Shown piece by piece: positions 56,358 through 64,000 of a stretch of DNA of 64,000 nucleotides. The notes under the pieces were generated by a model. The model was given only the letters and a program-made list of their open reading frames with translations. It had not been told where the DNA came from and ran no database searches. Numbering within the stretch: position 1 is the stretch's first letter; each line of letters begins with the position of its first letter. The stretch is taken from positions 45,030-109,029 of the forward strand of contig JANQPT010000048.1 of the NCBI GenBank assembly GCA_028285345.1, written 5' to 3'. This DNA comes from Planctomycetales bacterium (GTDB lineage: Bacteria > Planctomycetota > Planctomycetia > Planctomycetales > Planctomycetaceae). The position numbers were made by a program, and so were the translations under genes.

Positions 56358-59300
56358 CTAGAAACCTTTCCCGCGTTTCCGCGTGGATTTGCCCCGAGAA
56401 GAATTTTTGCGTTTCCGATTGAAACTGATCTCCGAGACATCCGCGCCGATTGCAGTGCCGCTGTCCCAAGTCTGTCCTTCTGCATTGGGGTGGAGCGCGA
56501 AATTCTCCGGCTTGAGCGTTCGAAGTTGCTGCAACGGCTCGGCAAAGAGTACGCCGCCTTGCGACGTCAACGGAGTCACTTCCCGATCGCGACCCCACAC
56601 ATCCCACCAGCCGGAATTGAACGACTTTCGGCTCCCGTCGGAACCTTCGCTTCCAACCAAGTAACGGCTGATTTGCTCTGAGAAGCCGTTCGTCTCTCCG
56701 ATCCATTGCAGCCGCGCACTCTCCAGCAGTCGCAAGTCAGCCTCCATCAATGTGGGGCCTCCGGGCTCTGCGGCACCCCGCATCGGTACGCCGAACACAC
56801 AACGATCAGCAAAAACTCGAAGCTTCGAGTTGCCCGGCGCATCTGGCATCGTTGAACCGACATCAAAGAACGAGTCCCCCGCGGACAACGTGCACTGACT
56901 GAGGACGAGATTGCTGGTGGACTTGGCTCCCCTTCTGCTCAGGTCACACCTGATGAGATCCTGACGACTCGCCAGGACCGAGTTATCCACGTAGAACTTA
57001 TGCCGACCAAGTTGAGCGTCGACCACAGTCCCATCGGAAGCCAGAAACGAATCGCGAATCATTACCGCGACGGACCCGCTCGAGAGTGCTCGTTTTTGAG
57101 GCTCGGCGGAATCTGTGCGGCAGAGGATCAATCCGTGTGGTTGTTGTTTTCTGCGAAGCAACGATCGAATCAGACATTGCTGGATCAACAGATCACCTTG
57201 TCGAACGTCGACAAACCAATTTGGGACTTGCCGGCCGTCAGTGTTGGGGACTTCAAAGTTTCCATACCAAAGTTCCAACCGCCCCGAATTGACGGTAAAC
57301 ATCGCTCCGGAATCACCTCGACCACGCTTCCCCTTTGCCACGTTGGGTTCGATTCGCAGAGGAGTCCCCTTGGATTGCTTAAACTCGATCCGCACAACCG
57401 TGTCGTCGATCGTGACGGGTGTCATTCTTCTCAACCCGGATCCCGTGGCCTCAATGACGACTTTTTGCGGCAGTTTTGTCGATTTCAGATATTGCCCCAG
57501 ATCAACCTTATTGAGGTCAACGCTAAGTTTCCGTGCGCGGCGGAACGAATCATTCGCCCACTTGGGAGCCGTCGGCGACTTCGGAACGTTCAGTTTTCGG
57601 TCGACCGAATCATGGTCGCCCAACGACAGCGGTGCGAGAGCACTTCCGGGCCGCCGACCGACCGAAGCTGTTGCCTGCGACTGTGGAGCCGTTCCGCGCT
57701 CGTAGGGCCCAAGGGACGAATGCAATGCGGCGGGCGACGCCGAGGCCGGCCACGGCGCAGCGTGAAATTGGCTTTTCAATCCCGGCTGGCGCCACAGCGT
57801 TTTCCAACTGTCGTAATCCGGCGCCACAATCAGCGTCTGATTCGCGTTAAGGTTTGTGACCAGTGCCCGCCAGCCATGATAGGCCGTTTCGACCGACTGC
57901 CACTTGACGCCCTCGATCTGCTCATCTGCGATTTGACTCTCGCGAAGCGTCAGCAACGAAGATGATCCCGATCCGGAATTGGTGGCCAATAACGATCCAG
58001 CGGCTACGATCGAGATCGGGTGGGATGTTTGTTCCGAGACGCCCGGCGCCACATCAATCGCCGTCTGCTCCGCGACAAATGTACTGCCGACAAGCCGCAA
58101 CGTGAGATCAACCGCGTTGACTCCAACGGCCGGAACCTCGAGCCGCACGACCGGTGCTTGTCCCGAGGAACACAAACTCTCGCGGAACACGGCATCTGCA
58201 TTCGCGGTGTTCAAGGAGAGGGCCTGAATGTTTCGTCCGATTACGACTGTTCGGTCGAGAAGGATCTGCGATGGGTCGTCGGGATTCTGTTGCGTTCGCG
58301 CCGCCGTCTGGTCGACTTGAAATCCAACCAGCGGGCGCGCCGAATCGCCGAACACCGACAGAGAGCAATCAATGACCGTTAAGTTCCCTTGGAGAATCTG
58401 AAAGATCGGCAACGGCTCGGCGGAACGGTCGGTAAGTGGAATCACGACGAAGTCGAGCCCCCGCAGTTCCAATGCCCCGCCGTTGCGCTCATAGAAGTTT
58501 TGCAGTCCGGACTTCTCACGAACAATGATCAGCGGCCGCTTGTTGGCATCGGCGCCCTGCAACACAACCGGGCCTTGTTGGTCGAACGAGGTCGCAGGGA
58601 ATTCAAACGGTCCAGCGCCGTGAATTGTCACCGTCCCACCGGCGTGCGACAGTGCTTTCACGGCCTGCTGTAAACTGGAGAAATTCTCCGGACCTGTTCC
58701 GGGAGCGCCGACACTGACCTCCGAAGCAGTCACTGCTGCAGATTCTCGCTCGGCGGCCCAGTCCGGTAAGAATCGCGAATAGACCTTCACCCCGGCTTGC
58801 GGGGTGACTGGCGATTGCGTCGTGCGCGGAGCCGCTCCGGACTTGTTACCGTCAGGTATTTTTTTCGCCGCCGCATCATTTGCGTCGGACTTCCCCGCGT
58901 CTTTTCCGTCAGCCGGCTGTTTCGAGTCGTCGCGATTCGCCTTCGTTTTTGTCGATTCGGGGCTTCGCGACTCAAACGGGTTAACGTCGCTGGGATCAAC
59001 CTTATAGCCCAGGCCTTCTAGTTCGCGCGACTCCGGTCGATTGAAGAATTGAATCGCCCCGTAGACCAGCAGTGTCAACGCGACAATGCCGATCGCCGCC
59101 ATGCCCGCCAGCCGAACCGGAAACGCAAACCCCGTGCCGGAGTCCGTCTCCTGCTCCGGGCGAGGGTCACGTGATGGCATCGCCTTCGCCTGGGGCAGTG
59201 GAGCCGGCCGCTTTGTGGCTTTGGATTCCGCGGGTGTCGACTCCAACTCTGAGAGGATTTGACCGGTCACCTGGCTGCGCCGCCATTGCGACCGATCCAA

Positions 59301-60173
59301 CTCCTCAAGAAGCTCCGTCGGAGAAGCGTAACGCTCTTGAGGATTCTTGGCCATCATCCGATTCAGAATCGCCACCAACCCTTCCGGAACGCGCGGATTG
59401 ATATCGCGCGGGTTGGGAAGGTCCCCCTCGGCATGCAGCCGCAAACGATGCGTCAGCCCCCCCTCGGGATAAGGAGGCTCACCGGTGAGCATGTGATACC
59501 AGGTACAACCCAGCGAGTAGATGTCGCTCCGCGCATCCGCCTTGCGGCTGCTGCGGGCCTGCTCGGGCGGCATGTAATCGATCGTGCCGACCGTCGTACC
59601 GTCGCGCGTAATACCGGCGCTCGATTCTTCGTCCAGCGAACGGGCCAACCCCAAGTCCGCCACCTTGACCGTGCCGTCGCGTTTGATCAGCAAATTGGAG
59701 GGCTTGATATCGCGGTGAATGATGCCCCGCTCATGGGCATGTTCCAGTGCCCGCGCCACTTGTTTCACAATGTCGACCGAGCGGTTGACAGGAATCACTT
59801 CGCGGCGCTGGACCAAATCGTGCACGTCGATGCCTTCGACATACTCCATCGCAATGAAGGTGTAGCCGTCGACCTGTCCCGATTCATAGACCGCGACGAT
59901 GTTGTCATGCTTGAGCGCAGCGGCCGCTTGGGCTTCGGCGCGAAACCGTCGCACCATGGTTGGGTGCTCAGACCGTTCACGAGGCAGAACCTTCAGCGCC
60001 ACGCGACGGTTCAGGTCCCGGTCGAGCGCGAGATAGACAGTGCCCATTCCCCCTTTGCCGATCCGCCGCTCGATGCGGTATTTCCCGATCGATTCGGGAT
60101 CCCGCACGTCGTCAGCCGCGGCCGAGGAACCGCTGCCGCTCAGCCCCAAATTCGATTGAGAATCCGCCGTCAT
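56358..60173 (-). CDS. Ser/Thr protein kinase with membrane helix and large beta-helix-like C-terminus
   Basis: About 1271 residues from the ATG at 60173, which has an AAAGAG-type ribosome site; an in-frame start at 60206 adds 11 residues. The kinase domain is complete: GKGGMGTVYLAL (Gly loop), Lys61 in RRVALKVL, HRDIKPSN (catalytic Asp155), DLG (173-175) in place of DFG, and YMPPEQARSSRKADARSDIYSLGC. A membrane helix spans about 355-377. The remaining 900 residues are outside: a Lys/Asp-rich linker and then beta-rich repeats (GGTVTIHGAGPFEFPATSF, LTVIDCSLSVFGDSARPLVGFQV, GDLLIQQCLIRSLLRRKQQ), likely parallel beta-helices. The output may be regulated by ligand binding to this region. Substrates are unknown. 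Confidence 0.85.
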   Translation of the reverse strand: MTADSQSNLGLSGSGSSAAADDVRDPESIGKYRIERRIGKGGMGTVYLALDRDLNRRVALKVLPRERSEHPTMVRRFRAEAQAAAALKHDNIVAVYESGQVDGYTFIAMEYVEGIDVHDLVQRREVIPVNRSVDIVKQVARALEHAHERGIIHRDIKPSNLLIKRDGTVKVADLGLARSLDEESSAGITRDGTTVGTIDYMPPEQARSSRKADARSDIYSLGCTWYHMLTGEPPYPEGGLTHRLRLHAEGDLPNPRDINPRVPEGLVAILNRMMAKNPQERYASPTELLEELDRSQWRRSQVTGQILSELESTPAESKATKRPAPLPQAKAMPSRDPRPEQETDSGTGFAFPVRLAGMAAIGIVALTLLVYGAIQFFNRPESRELEGLGYKVDPSDVNPFESRSPESTKTKANRDDSKQPADGKDAGKSDANDAAAKKIPDGNKSGAAPRTTQSPVTPQAGVKVYSRFLPDWAAERESAAVTASEVSVGAPGTGPENFSSLQQAVKALSHAGGTVTIHGAGPFEFPATSFDQQGPVVLQGADANKRPLIIVREKSGLQNFYERNGGALELRGLDFVVIPLTDRSAEPLPIFQILQGNLTVIDCSLSVFGDSARPLVGFQVDQTAARTQQNPDDPSQILLDRTVVIGRNIQALSLNTANADAVFRESLCSSGQAPVVRLEVPAVGVNAVDLTLRLVGSTFVAEQTAIDVAPGVSEQTSHPISIVAAGSLLATNSGSGSSSLLTLRESQIADEQIEGVKWQSVETAYHGWRALVTNLNANQTLIVAPDYDSWKTLWRQPGLKSQFHAAPWPASASPAALHSSLGPYERGTAPQSQATASVGRRPGSALAPLSLGDHDSVDRKLNVPKSPTAPKWANDSFRRARKLSVDLNKVDLGQYLKSTKLPQKVVIEATGSGLRRMTPVTIDDTVVRIEFKQSKGTPLRIEPNVAKGKRGRGDSGAMFTVNSGRLELWYGNFEVPNTDGRQVPNWFVDVRQGDLLIQQCLIRSLLRRKQQPHGLILCRTDSAEPQKRALSSGSVAVMIRDSFLASDGTVVDAQLGRHKFYVDNSVLASRQDLIRCDLSRRGAKSTSNLVLSQCTLSAGDSFFDVGSTMPDAPGNSKLRVFADRCVFGVPMRGAAEPGGPTLMEADLRLLESARLQWIGETNGFSEQISRYLVGSEGSDGSRKSFNSGWWDVWGRDREVTPLTSQGGVLFAEPLQQLRTLKPENFALHPNAEGQTWDSGTAIGADVSEISFNRKRKNSSRGKSTRKRGKGF

Positions 60174-60378
60174 CGAAGCTCTTTCGCCTCTACCAATCCA
60201 GCTCACTGACGAATGCGGATTGGAGTGGAGCGACGCACTCCCGCACTCAACTCATCATGACCAATTATATCGCTGCAGTGAACCCCGCGTCAAAACCAGT
60301 CTCGCCTCAATCAGCCAGTACTGATAGTTGACGGCCCCCACCGGCGGGGACGACGTTCCGCCTGCTGAAACTTGCCGC

Positions 60379-61269
60379 CTAATCCCAACTCACCCGGAGC
60401 ACCTGCCCCGATTCAAATCCACACACTGCGCCGTATCCCAACGGATCGCAAGCCGCCGCCACGAGGGTCTCGGAAGGCTGTGCCATCCACAACACGCGCC
60501 CATCGAAATCGAGCCAATACAATTGTTGCTCCACGGAAGACGCCAGCATGCGGTAGGGACCGAAACTCGAGCTCACGTGCGAAACCGTCTCACCCAATTG
60601 ATAAGATCCGTCGCTGCGCCCGGCGGCATTATACCTTTGGATTCCATGCGAAAAACAGGCCAACAGAATCGCCGACCCGTTACCGGTCACCGCCATGCCG
60701 CCCACTTCCGACCACAGGTTCTCGCGCCAGATCTCATTTCCGCGAAAATCAAACTTGCACAGCATCCCGTACCCCGCGACACCCAATATCGCCGGCTCGC
60801 GAACGAGAAAATCCAAATGCACCAACGGCTGATTGGTTTCAAAAGTCCGGATCGGCTTCCGCGGCGAATCAAAAATCAGATTTGAGCCGTCGGCCAGGCT
60901 GACCACCGCATATTGAGAATGCGCGTCGAGGGCGACGTTCAGCGCCTTTTCGGAAAGAACGACCTTCTTGTCGAATTTCAGGTTTTGGTCAAACCAATAG
61001 AGTTTGTTCTTACCGACCAGCGCCACGCCTCCACCGCCGGTATCGCCCCAGGCAATCGCTCGGATTGGAGAAGGCCCGCGCGAAAGTCCGCTGATGCGGC
61101 CCTTGCGGTTGAGCAGATAGAGCCCGCCCGCCGCATCGGCGGCTAACACTTCTCCGGACTCGCGAGCCAATCTCAGTCCGACGAGGGGAGCCTCCGTACT
61201 GAACGTCCACTTCAGTCGAGGCGTCGCGCCCTCCCCTGCTGAAATCCAATCCGGAGCTGCTGAACTCAT
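60379..61269 (-). CDS. Beta-propeller-like protein partnering an S41 protease
   Basis: 296 residues, starting four bases inside the S41 protease gene (ATGA overlap), so they are coupled. No signal peptide is evident. Repeats such as LVGLRLARESGEVLAADAAGGLYLLNRKG, GVALVGKNKLYWFDQNLKF, YAVVSLADGSNLIFDSPRK, ILGVAGYGMLCKFDFRGNEIWREN and AILLACFSHGIQRYNAAGRS have the strand rhythm of a WD40/PQQ-like propeller with six or seven blades, though the WD pairs are missing. It likely acts as a binding platform. The partner may be the protease or its substrate. Confidence 0.65.
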   Translation of the reverse strand: MSSAAPDWISAGEGATPRLKWTFSTEAPLVGLRLARESGEVLAADAAGGLYLLNRKGRISGLSRGPSPIRAIAWGDTGGGGVALVGKNKLYWFDQNLKFDKKVVLSEKALNVALDAHSQYAVVSLADGSNLIFDSPRKPIRTFETNQPLVHLDFLVREPAILGVAGYGMLCKFDFRGNEIWRENLWSEVGGMAVTGNGSAILLACFSHGIQRYNAAGRSDGSYQLGETVSHVSSSFGPYRMLASSVEQQLYWLDFDGRVLWMAQPSETLVAAACDPLGYGAVCGFESGQVLRVSWD

Positions 61270-62930
61270 CGTCGGGCCATTTGTCGGCGAAGCACTTTCA
61301 AAGCGGCCTGTAAATCGCTGTCCCCGTCGACATTCAGATCGGTCGGCGAACGATAGTACGTCCGCTGCTTATTCGGTTTGGGAACCTCGATATGCGGTGA
61401 CACGCCTACCTTAGCGTAATTCCGGCCGCCGGGCGAGTAGAATTTTGCAATCGTCAGCCGTAATCCCGCATGCCGGCTGGTCGACATGACTTCTTGCACC
61501 GACCACTTTCCATAGGTCTTACGACCTACGAGCGTTCCGCGACGGTGATCGCGAATCGCGCCCGCGACGATCTCGCTGGCACTGGCACTGTCTCCATCGA
61601 CGAGGACGACCAGCGGCATCCGCCACGTTCCCGGTGCATGGGCTCGGAAGATCTGCTTAACTTCTCCCTGCCGGCCCCGCGTCGAAACCATGACCCCGTT
61701 TTCGATAAACCGATCCAGAACCGAAGCAGCCTGATCCAGCAGCCCGCCCGGATTCCCGCGCAGGTCCCAAATCAGAGCCCGCATGCCTTGAGCTTGTAAT
61801 CGTCGTAGCGCGCTATCCAGTTCGGACGTCGAGTTGCGTTGAAAACCAGTCATCTGGATGTAACCGATCCCCTCGGCCGGATCGACCATCTTCACAATGG
61901 GGAGACTCTTGATTGTCACTGCCCGCCGGACAAACGTCCCCTCGCGAATCCCACTGCCGGGACGCCCTTGGATCTCCAGATTCACCGAGCTTCCGGAGAG
62001 TCCCTGCAACCGCTCTGCGCCTTCGTCGGTCGTCATATTCCGGCAATCCGCTCCGTCAATCGAAACGATGTGCTCACCAGGCATCAGGCCGCCCCTGTCG
62101 GCGGGACTGCCCGGCAACACATTGACCAACAACATGCCCTGCCCCAGTTCCGCTTTCATTTCGATTCCGAGGCCGACGAATTCTCCGTCGATGTTGCCGA
62201 ACAAGTCTTTCAACCGTCCCGGCGTCAAATAGGCGCTATAGTCGTCCAGCGAGTTACAACTGCCGAAGACGTACTCCATGATGATCGGCGCCGGTCGCAA
62301 ACCGAGACGCGACTGCGAAAGTCGGCAGATTTCCAGAATCACAGCCCGCGCTTCGGCGTGATGGCGAATTTGTTTGTTCCAATAACGCTCGCGGAGAAAC
62401 CGCCTCAGCGCGTCGATCCGGGTCCGGTCCGCATCGGGCTCAGACCAATCGGTGTTGGGAAAATTGGATTCCAAGAACTTGCGGTTGGCCAGCGCCAGCC
62501 ACAGACTCTCCGTTCCGTGTGCGACAATCGATGTGGGGCTGATTTCCTCGACGTACCGCCGGCGGATGATCTGGACAAGCTCATCGTAAACTTGGAGCGC
62601 TTCGGCCTGCTGCAGCCGCAACATCGACTCCCGAAACGTCTTGTCCGAATATCGCCGTGCAATCTTGAACTGGAACTTGCTCCGACGCAGTCCCAATTGC
62701 AACGGACGGCTGTCGGGCCAGCTCTTCACCGCGTCTTCGTAGTATTCGATCGCGTCGATCCATTGCCGCGACGACTCCAACTTGCGGCCGGCGGAGACTG
62801 CTTGCTGCAATTCGCGGCCAATGCGTCGATCCTGCTTCGCCTCAGTATCGGCAGCCACCGGGGAGGCAGTGCCGGCCCAAGCCAGTACTGCTAGCAGGAG
62901 AATGAGTTCAATCTTTCGGCGCAGGCGCAT
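61266..62930 (-). CDS. S41-family (CtpA-type) carboxy-terminal processing protease
   Basis: 554 residues with a signal peptide (IELILLLAVLAWAGTASPVAA). An N-terminal helical part of about 220 residues is longer than in standard CtpA. The PDZ domain follows (GEFVGLGIEMKAELGQGMLLVNVLPGSPADRGGLMPGEHIVSIDG, residues 249-293). The S41 domain is complete, with GYIQMTGFQRNSTSEL, LIWDLRGNPGG and the catalytic pair Ser450 (SASASE) and Lys475 (KTYGK), exactly 25 residues apart as in CtpA. The enzyme cleaves C-termini of periplasmic proteins. It overlaps the downstream propeller gene by four bases. Confidence 0.92.
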   Translation of the reverse strand: MRLRRKIELILLLAVLAWAGTASPVAADTEAKQDRRIGRELQQAVSAGRKLESSRQWIDAIEYYEDAVKSWPDSRPLQLGLRRSKFQFKIARRYSDKTFRESMLRLQQAEALQVYDELVQIIRRRYVEEISPTSIVAHGTESLWLALANRKFLESNFPNTDWSEPDADRTRIDALRRFLRERYWNKQIRHHAEARAVILEICRLSQSRLGLRPAPIIMEYVFGSCNSLDDYSAYLTPGRLKDLFGNIDGEFVGLGIEMKAELGQGMLLVNVLPGSPADRGGLMPGEHIVSIDGADCRNMTTDEGAERLQGLSGSSVNLEIQGRPGSGIREGTFVRRAVTIKSLPIVKMVDPAEGIGYIQMTGFQRNSTSELDSALRRLQAQGMRALIWDLRGNPGGLLDQAASVLDRFIENGVMVSTRGRQGEVKQIFRAHAPGTWRMPLVVLVDGDSASASEIVAGAIRDHRRGTLVGRKTYGKWSVQEVMSTSRHAGLRLTIAKFYSPGGRNYAKVGVSPHIEVPKPNKQRTYYRSPTDLNVDGDSDLQAALKVLRRQMARR

Positions 62931-63508
62931 AAAGCCTCCCCATCACCTCAGCCCAGCGAAACACGGCTTCGCCGCAAGTTGAGTGTGTGATCTATTTTAT
63001 TGACTTGTTTTCGTGAAAGAAACCACGGGGAGCACGGGTCGGACGGACCACAGGAAAATCTGTCAGTACGCCGCAGTCCGATTACAAAGGCGATGGCCTG
63101 CTGATGTCGCGGCCATCGAGCCACGATCACCTCCAACGACGATCGTCATCCGCAATCGATCCGGCAGTGAGTGACGGCTCCCTTGTCGCAGAGAAAACTT
63201 TGATATGTTGCAACGTCATGTTTCAAAAAAACAACATTTCGTGTTACTCGTTGAATATAAACCACGAATCAGGACCGGTCAAAAAAAAGCGCCGCGCTCG
63301 TCTCGCGACAACCGTCAGAAGCCGCACCAGCGAACCGCCAAGAATCGAAGATGCCGGTCATTCGGAGTAGGGAATTCTCCGCATGCGCCGTCACGCCATA
63401 CTATCTGCACAATGCGTGCCAATTACCGCTGGCAAACGAAGTTCCCTCTTACGTACAGACCGTGCAACGAGCGTCACACGCCGATCTGTTCACCGCAATC
63501 TGCGGGCG
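62931..63508. other. Intergenic region upstream of the S41 protease gene
   Basis: It should hold the promoter of the protease gene on the minus strand. An A-rich stretch lies near 63210-63280. Overlapping open frames on both strands are Arg/Ser-rich and not convincing as proteins. No RNA gene is seen. Confidence 0.35.
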
Positions 63509-63988
63509 CTATCCGCGGCATTGGGCCGCCAATGCGCGAATCTTGCGGGGAAACAGCGGCAGCGCGATTTCGGGGTCCTCAATCTCCGGATGCCACGCTT
63601 TCTCCCATTCCAGAGAAAACCAGCCCTCATAACCGGACTGCAGCAACAACTGCATCGCGTCGGACGCGGGAAACTCCCCGCCGCCGAACAGCACGTAGTC
63701 AGCGTGGCGGTGTCCGCTCATCAGCGCATGCGCCGCCGAAGCGGCGTCGGCGCTCTCTGCGCTCAGCTCTTCCGCGGAGGCGGGGCGCGTCACCGAATCC
63801 TTCCAGTGCGTATGGCGAATCCAGGGCTTGAGGCGCGAAAACGTCTCCGATAACGATTCTCCATAAAACCGCCAGGGATGATGCGTGTCCCATAACACGC
63901 CCGCGTGCAGGTGCTGTTGGAGACGCACGGCGATTTTTCCGACTCGCAGGTGGTCCAGGCCACCATGGAGCAGGTCACCAGCGATCAC
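63509..63988 (-). CDS. Sugar-phosphate isomerase/epimerase, 5' part disrupted
   Basis: The region from 63907 down to 63509 codes for the C-terminal half of a xylose-isomerase-like TIM barrel: HAGVLWDTHHPWRFYGESLSETFSRL, WIRHTHWKDSV and GYEGWFSLEWEKAWHPEIEDPE, with metal-binding acidic/His residues. Further upstream on the same strand (63988-63908) the frame reads VIAGDLLHGGLDHLRVGKIAVRLQQHL, which does not match the family, and an in-frame TAA lies at 63998-64000. On the plus strand, the same 78 bases encode QVLLETHGDFSDSQVVQATM and then EQVTSD, the expected missing strand. So the 5' part seems inverted relative to the rest. The substrate is unknown; the enzyme should be cytoplasmic. Confidence 0.7.
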   Translation of the reverse strand: MIAGDLLHGGLDHLRVGKIAVRLQQHLHAGVLWDTHHPWRFYGESLSETFSRLKPWIRHTHWKDSVTRPASAEELSAESADAASAAHALMSGHRHADYVLFGGGEFPASDAMQLLLQSGYEGWFSLEWEKAWHPEIEDPEIALPLFPRKIRALAAQCRG

Positions 63989-64000
63989 GCGGGCGTGTTA
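63893..64000. repeat. 15-bp perfect inverted repeat around an inverted 78-bp gene segment
   Basis: TAACACGCCCGCGTG (63893-63907) and CACGCGGGCGTGTTA (63986-64000) are exact reverse complements. The 78 bases between them encode part of the isomerase on the plus strand, although the remainder of the gene is on the minus strand. The right arm ends at the window edge and could continue beyond it. Confidence 0.85.

Noticed and set aside
63205..63831. Plus-strand open frame near the window end
   Set aside because: It is Arg/Pro/Ser-rich, spans the isomerase gene antisense, and has no motif.

Overview
This 64 kb window looks like chromosomal DNA of a planctomycete (Planctomycetota, Planctomycetales-like). 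The evidence is many lipoproteins and secreted proteins built from HEAT, WD40, PQQ-propeller and TPR repeats, a Pkn-type kinase with a large beta-helix-like C-terminus, a VIT/vWA lipoprotein, a LEDRRLMA-type N-terminal motif on an RTX protein, a lidless Hsp70, and a Rieske/cytochrome b pair with fused haem-c domains. Base composition is moderately GC-rich. I see no tRNA, rRNA, CRISPR array, prophage or intact insertion sequence.

Layout. 1-9.8 kb: 3' end of a dihydroorotate-dehydrogenase-like gene, a small secreted protein, a Wza-type polysaccharide export lipoprotein, a HEAT lipoprotein, a YbaK-type deacylase, a secreted protein, a YyaL/DUF255 protein and a WD40 lipoprotein. 9.8-16.4 kb (minus strand): a TPR-redoxin fusion, a Tat-exported sulfite-oxidase-like protein, and an overlapping Rieske plus cytochrome b-dihaem c pair. 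17-25.8 kb: a Q-rich protein with two YHS-like modules, SppA, DUF4058, a mini flagellar axial-like protein, flagellin, a J-like/MshEN/membrane protein and a lidless Hsp70. 26-38 kb: an amidohydrolase homologue that seems to have lost metal ligands, a 900-residue esterase, XseA, a membrane-anchored PQQ propeller overlapping a UvrA-family gene, and small lipoproteins. 38-48.9 kb: a VIT/vWA/DUF2135 lipoprotein, a HEAT protein, an RTX protein, two Hsp20 genes, a six-helix membrane protein and a small anchored protein. 49-56 kb: an autotransporter-like barrel plus beta-helix protein, a histone-H1-like Lys-rich protein, RsmE and an AtuA gene pair. 56-64 kb: a Ser/Thr kinase, a propeller/S41-protease pair, and a sugar-phosphate isomerase gene disrupted at the window edge.

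How genes work together. The Rieske and cytochrome b genes overlap by four bases and should form a bc-type complex whose cytochrome c partner is fused to cytochrome b. The neighbouring sulfite-oxidase-like protein is a possible electron donor to this chain (inference). Hsp70 and the J-like protein are neighbours on one strand. Two AtuA-family genes and rsmE form a tight run, as do the S41 protease and the propeller gene.

The most unusual signals are: (1) the last 108 bases, where a perfect 15-bp inverted repeat brackets 78 bp carrying the missing part of the isomerase gene in reverse orientation; (2) the amidohydrolase whose carboxylysine and two histidine ligands are replaced; (3) the HPD-less J-like/MshEN/membrane fusion beside a lidless Hsp70; and (4) a cytochrome b with b6-type histidine spacing, no heme-ci cysteine, and two fused haem-c domains.
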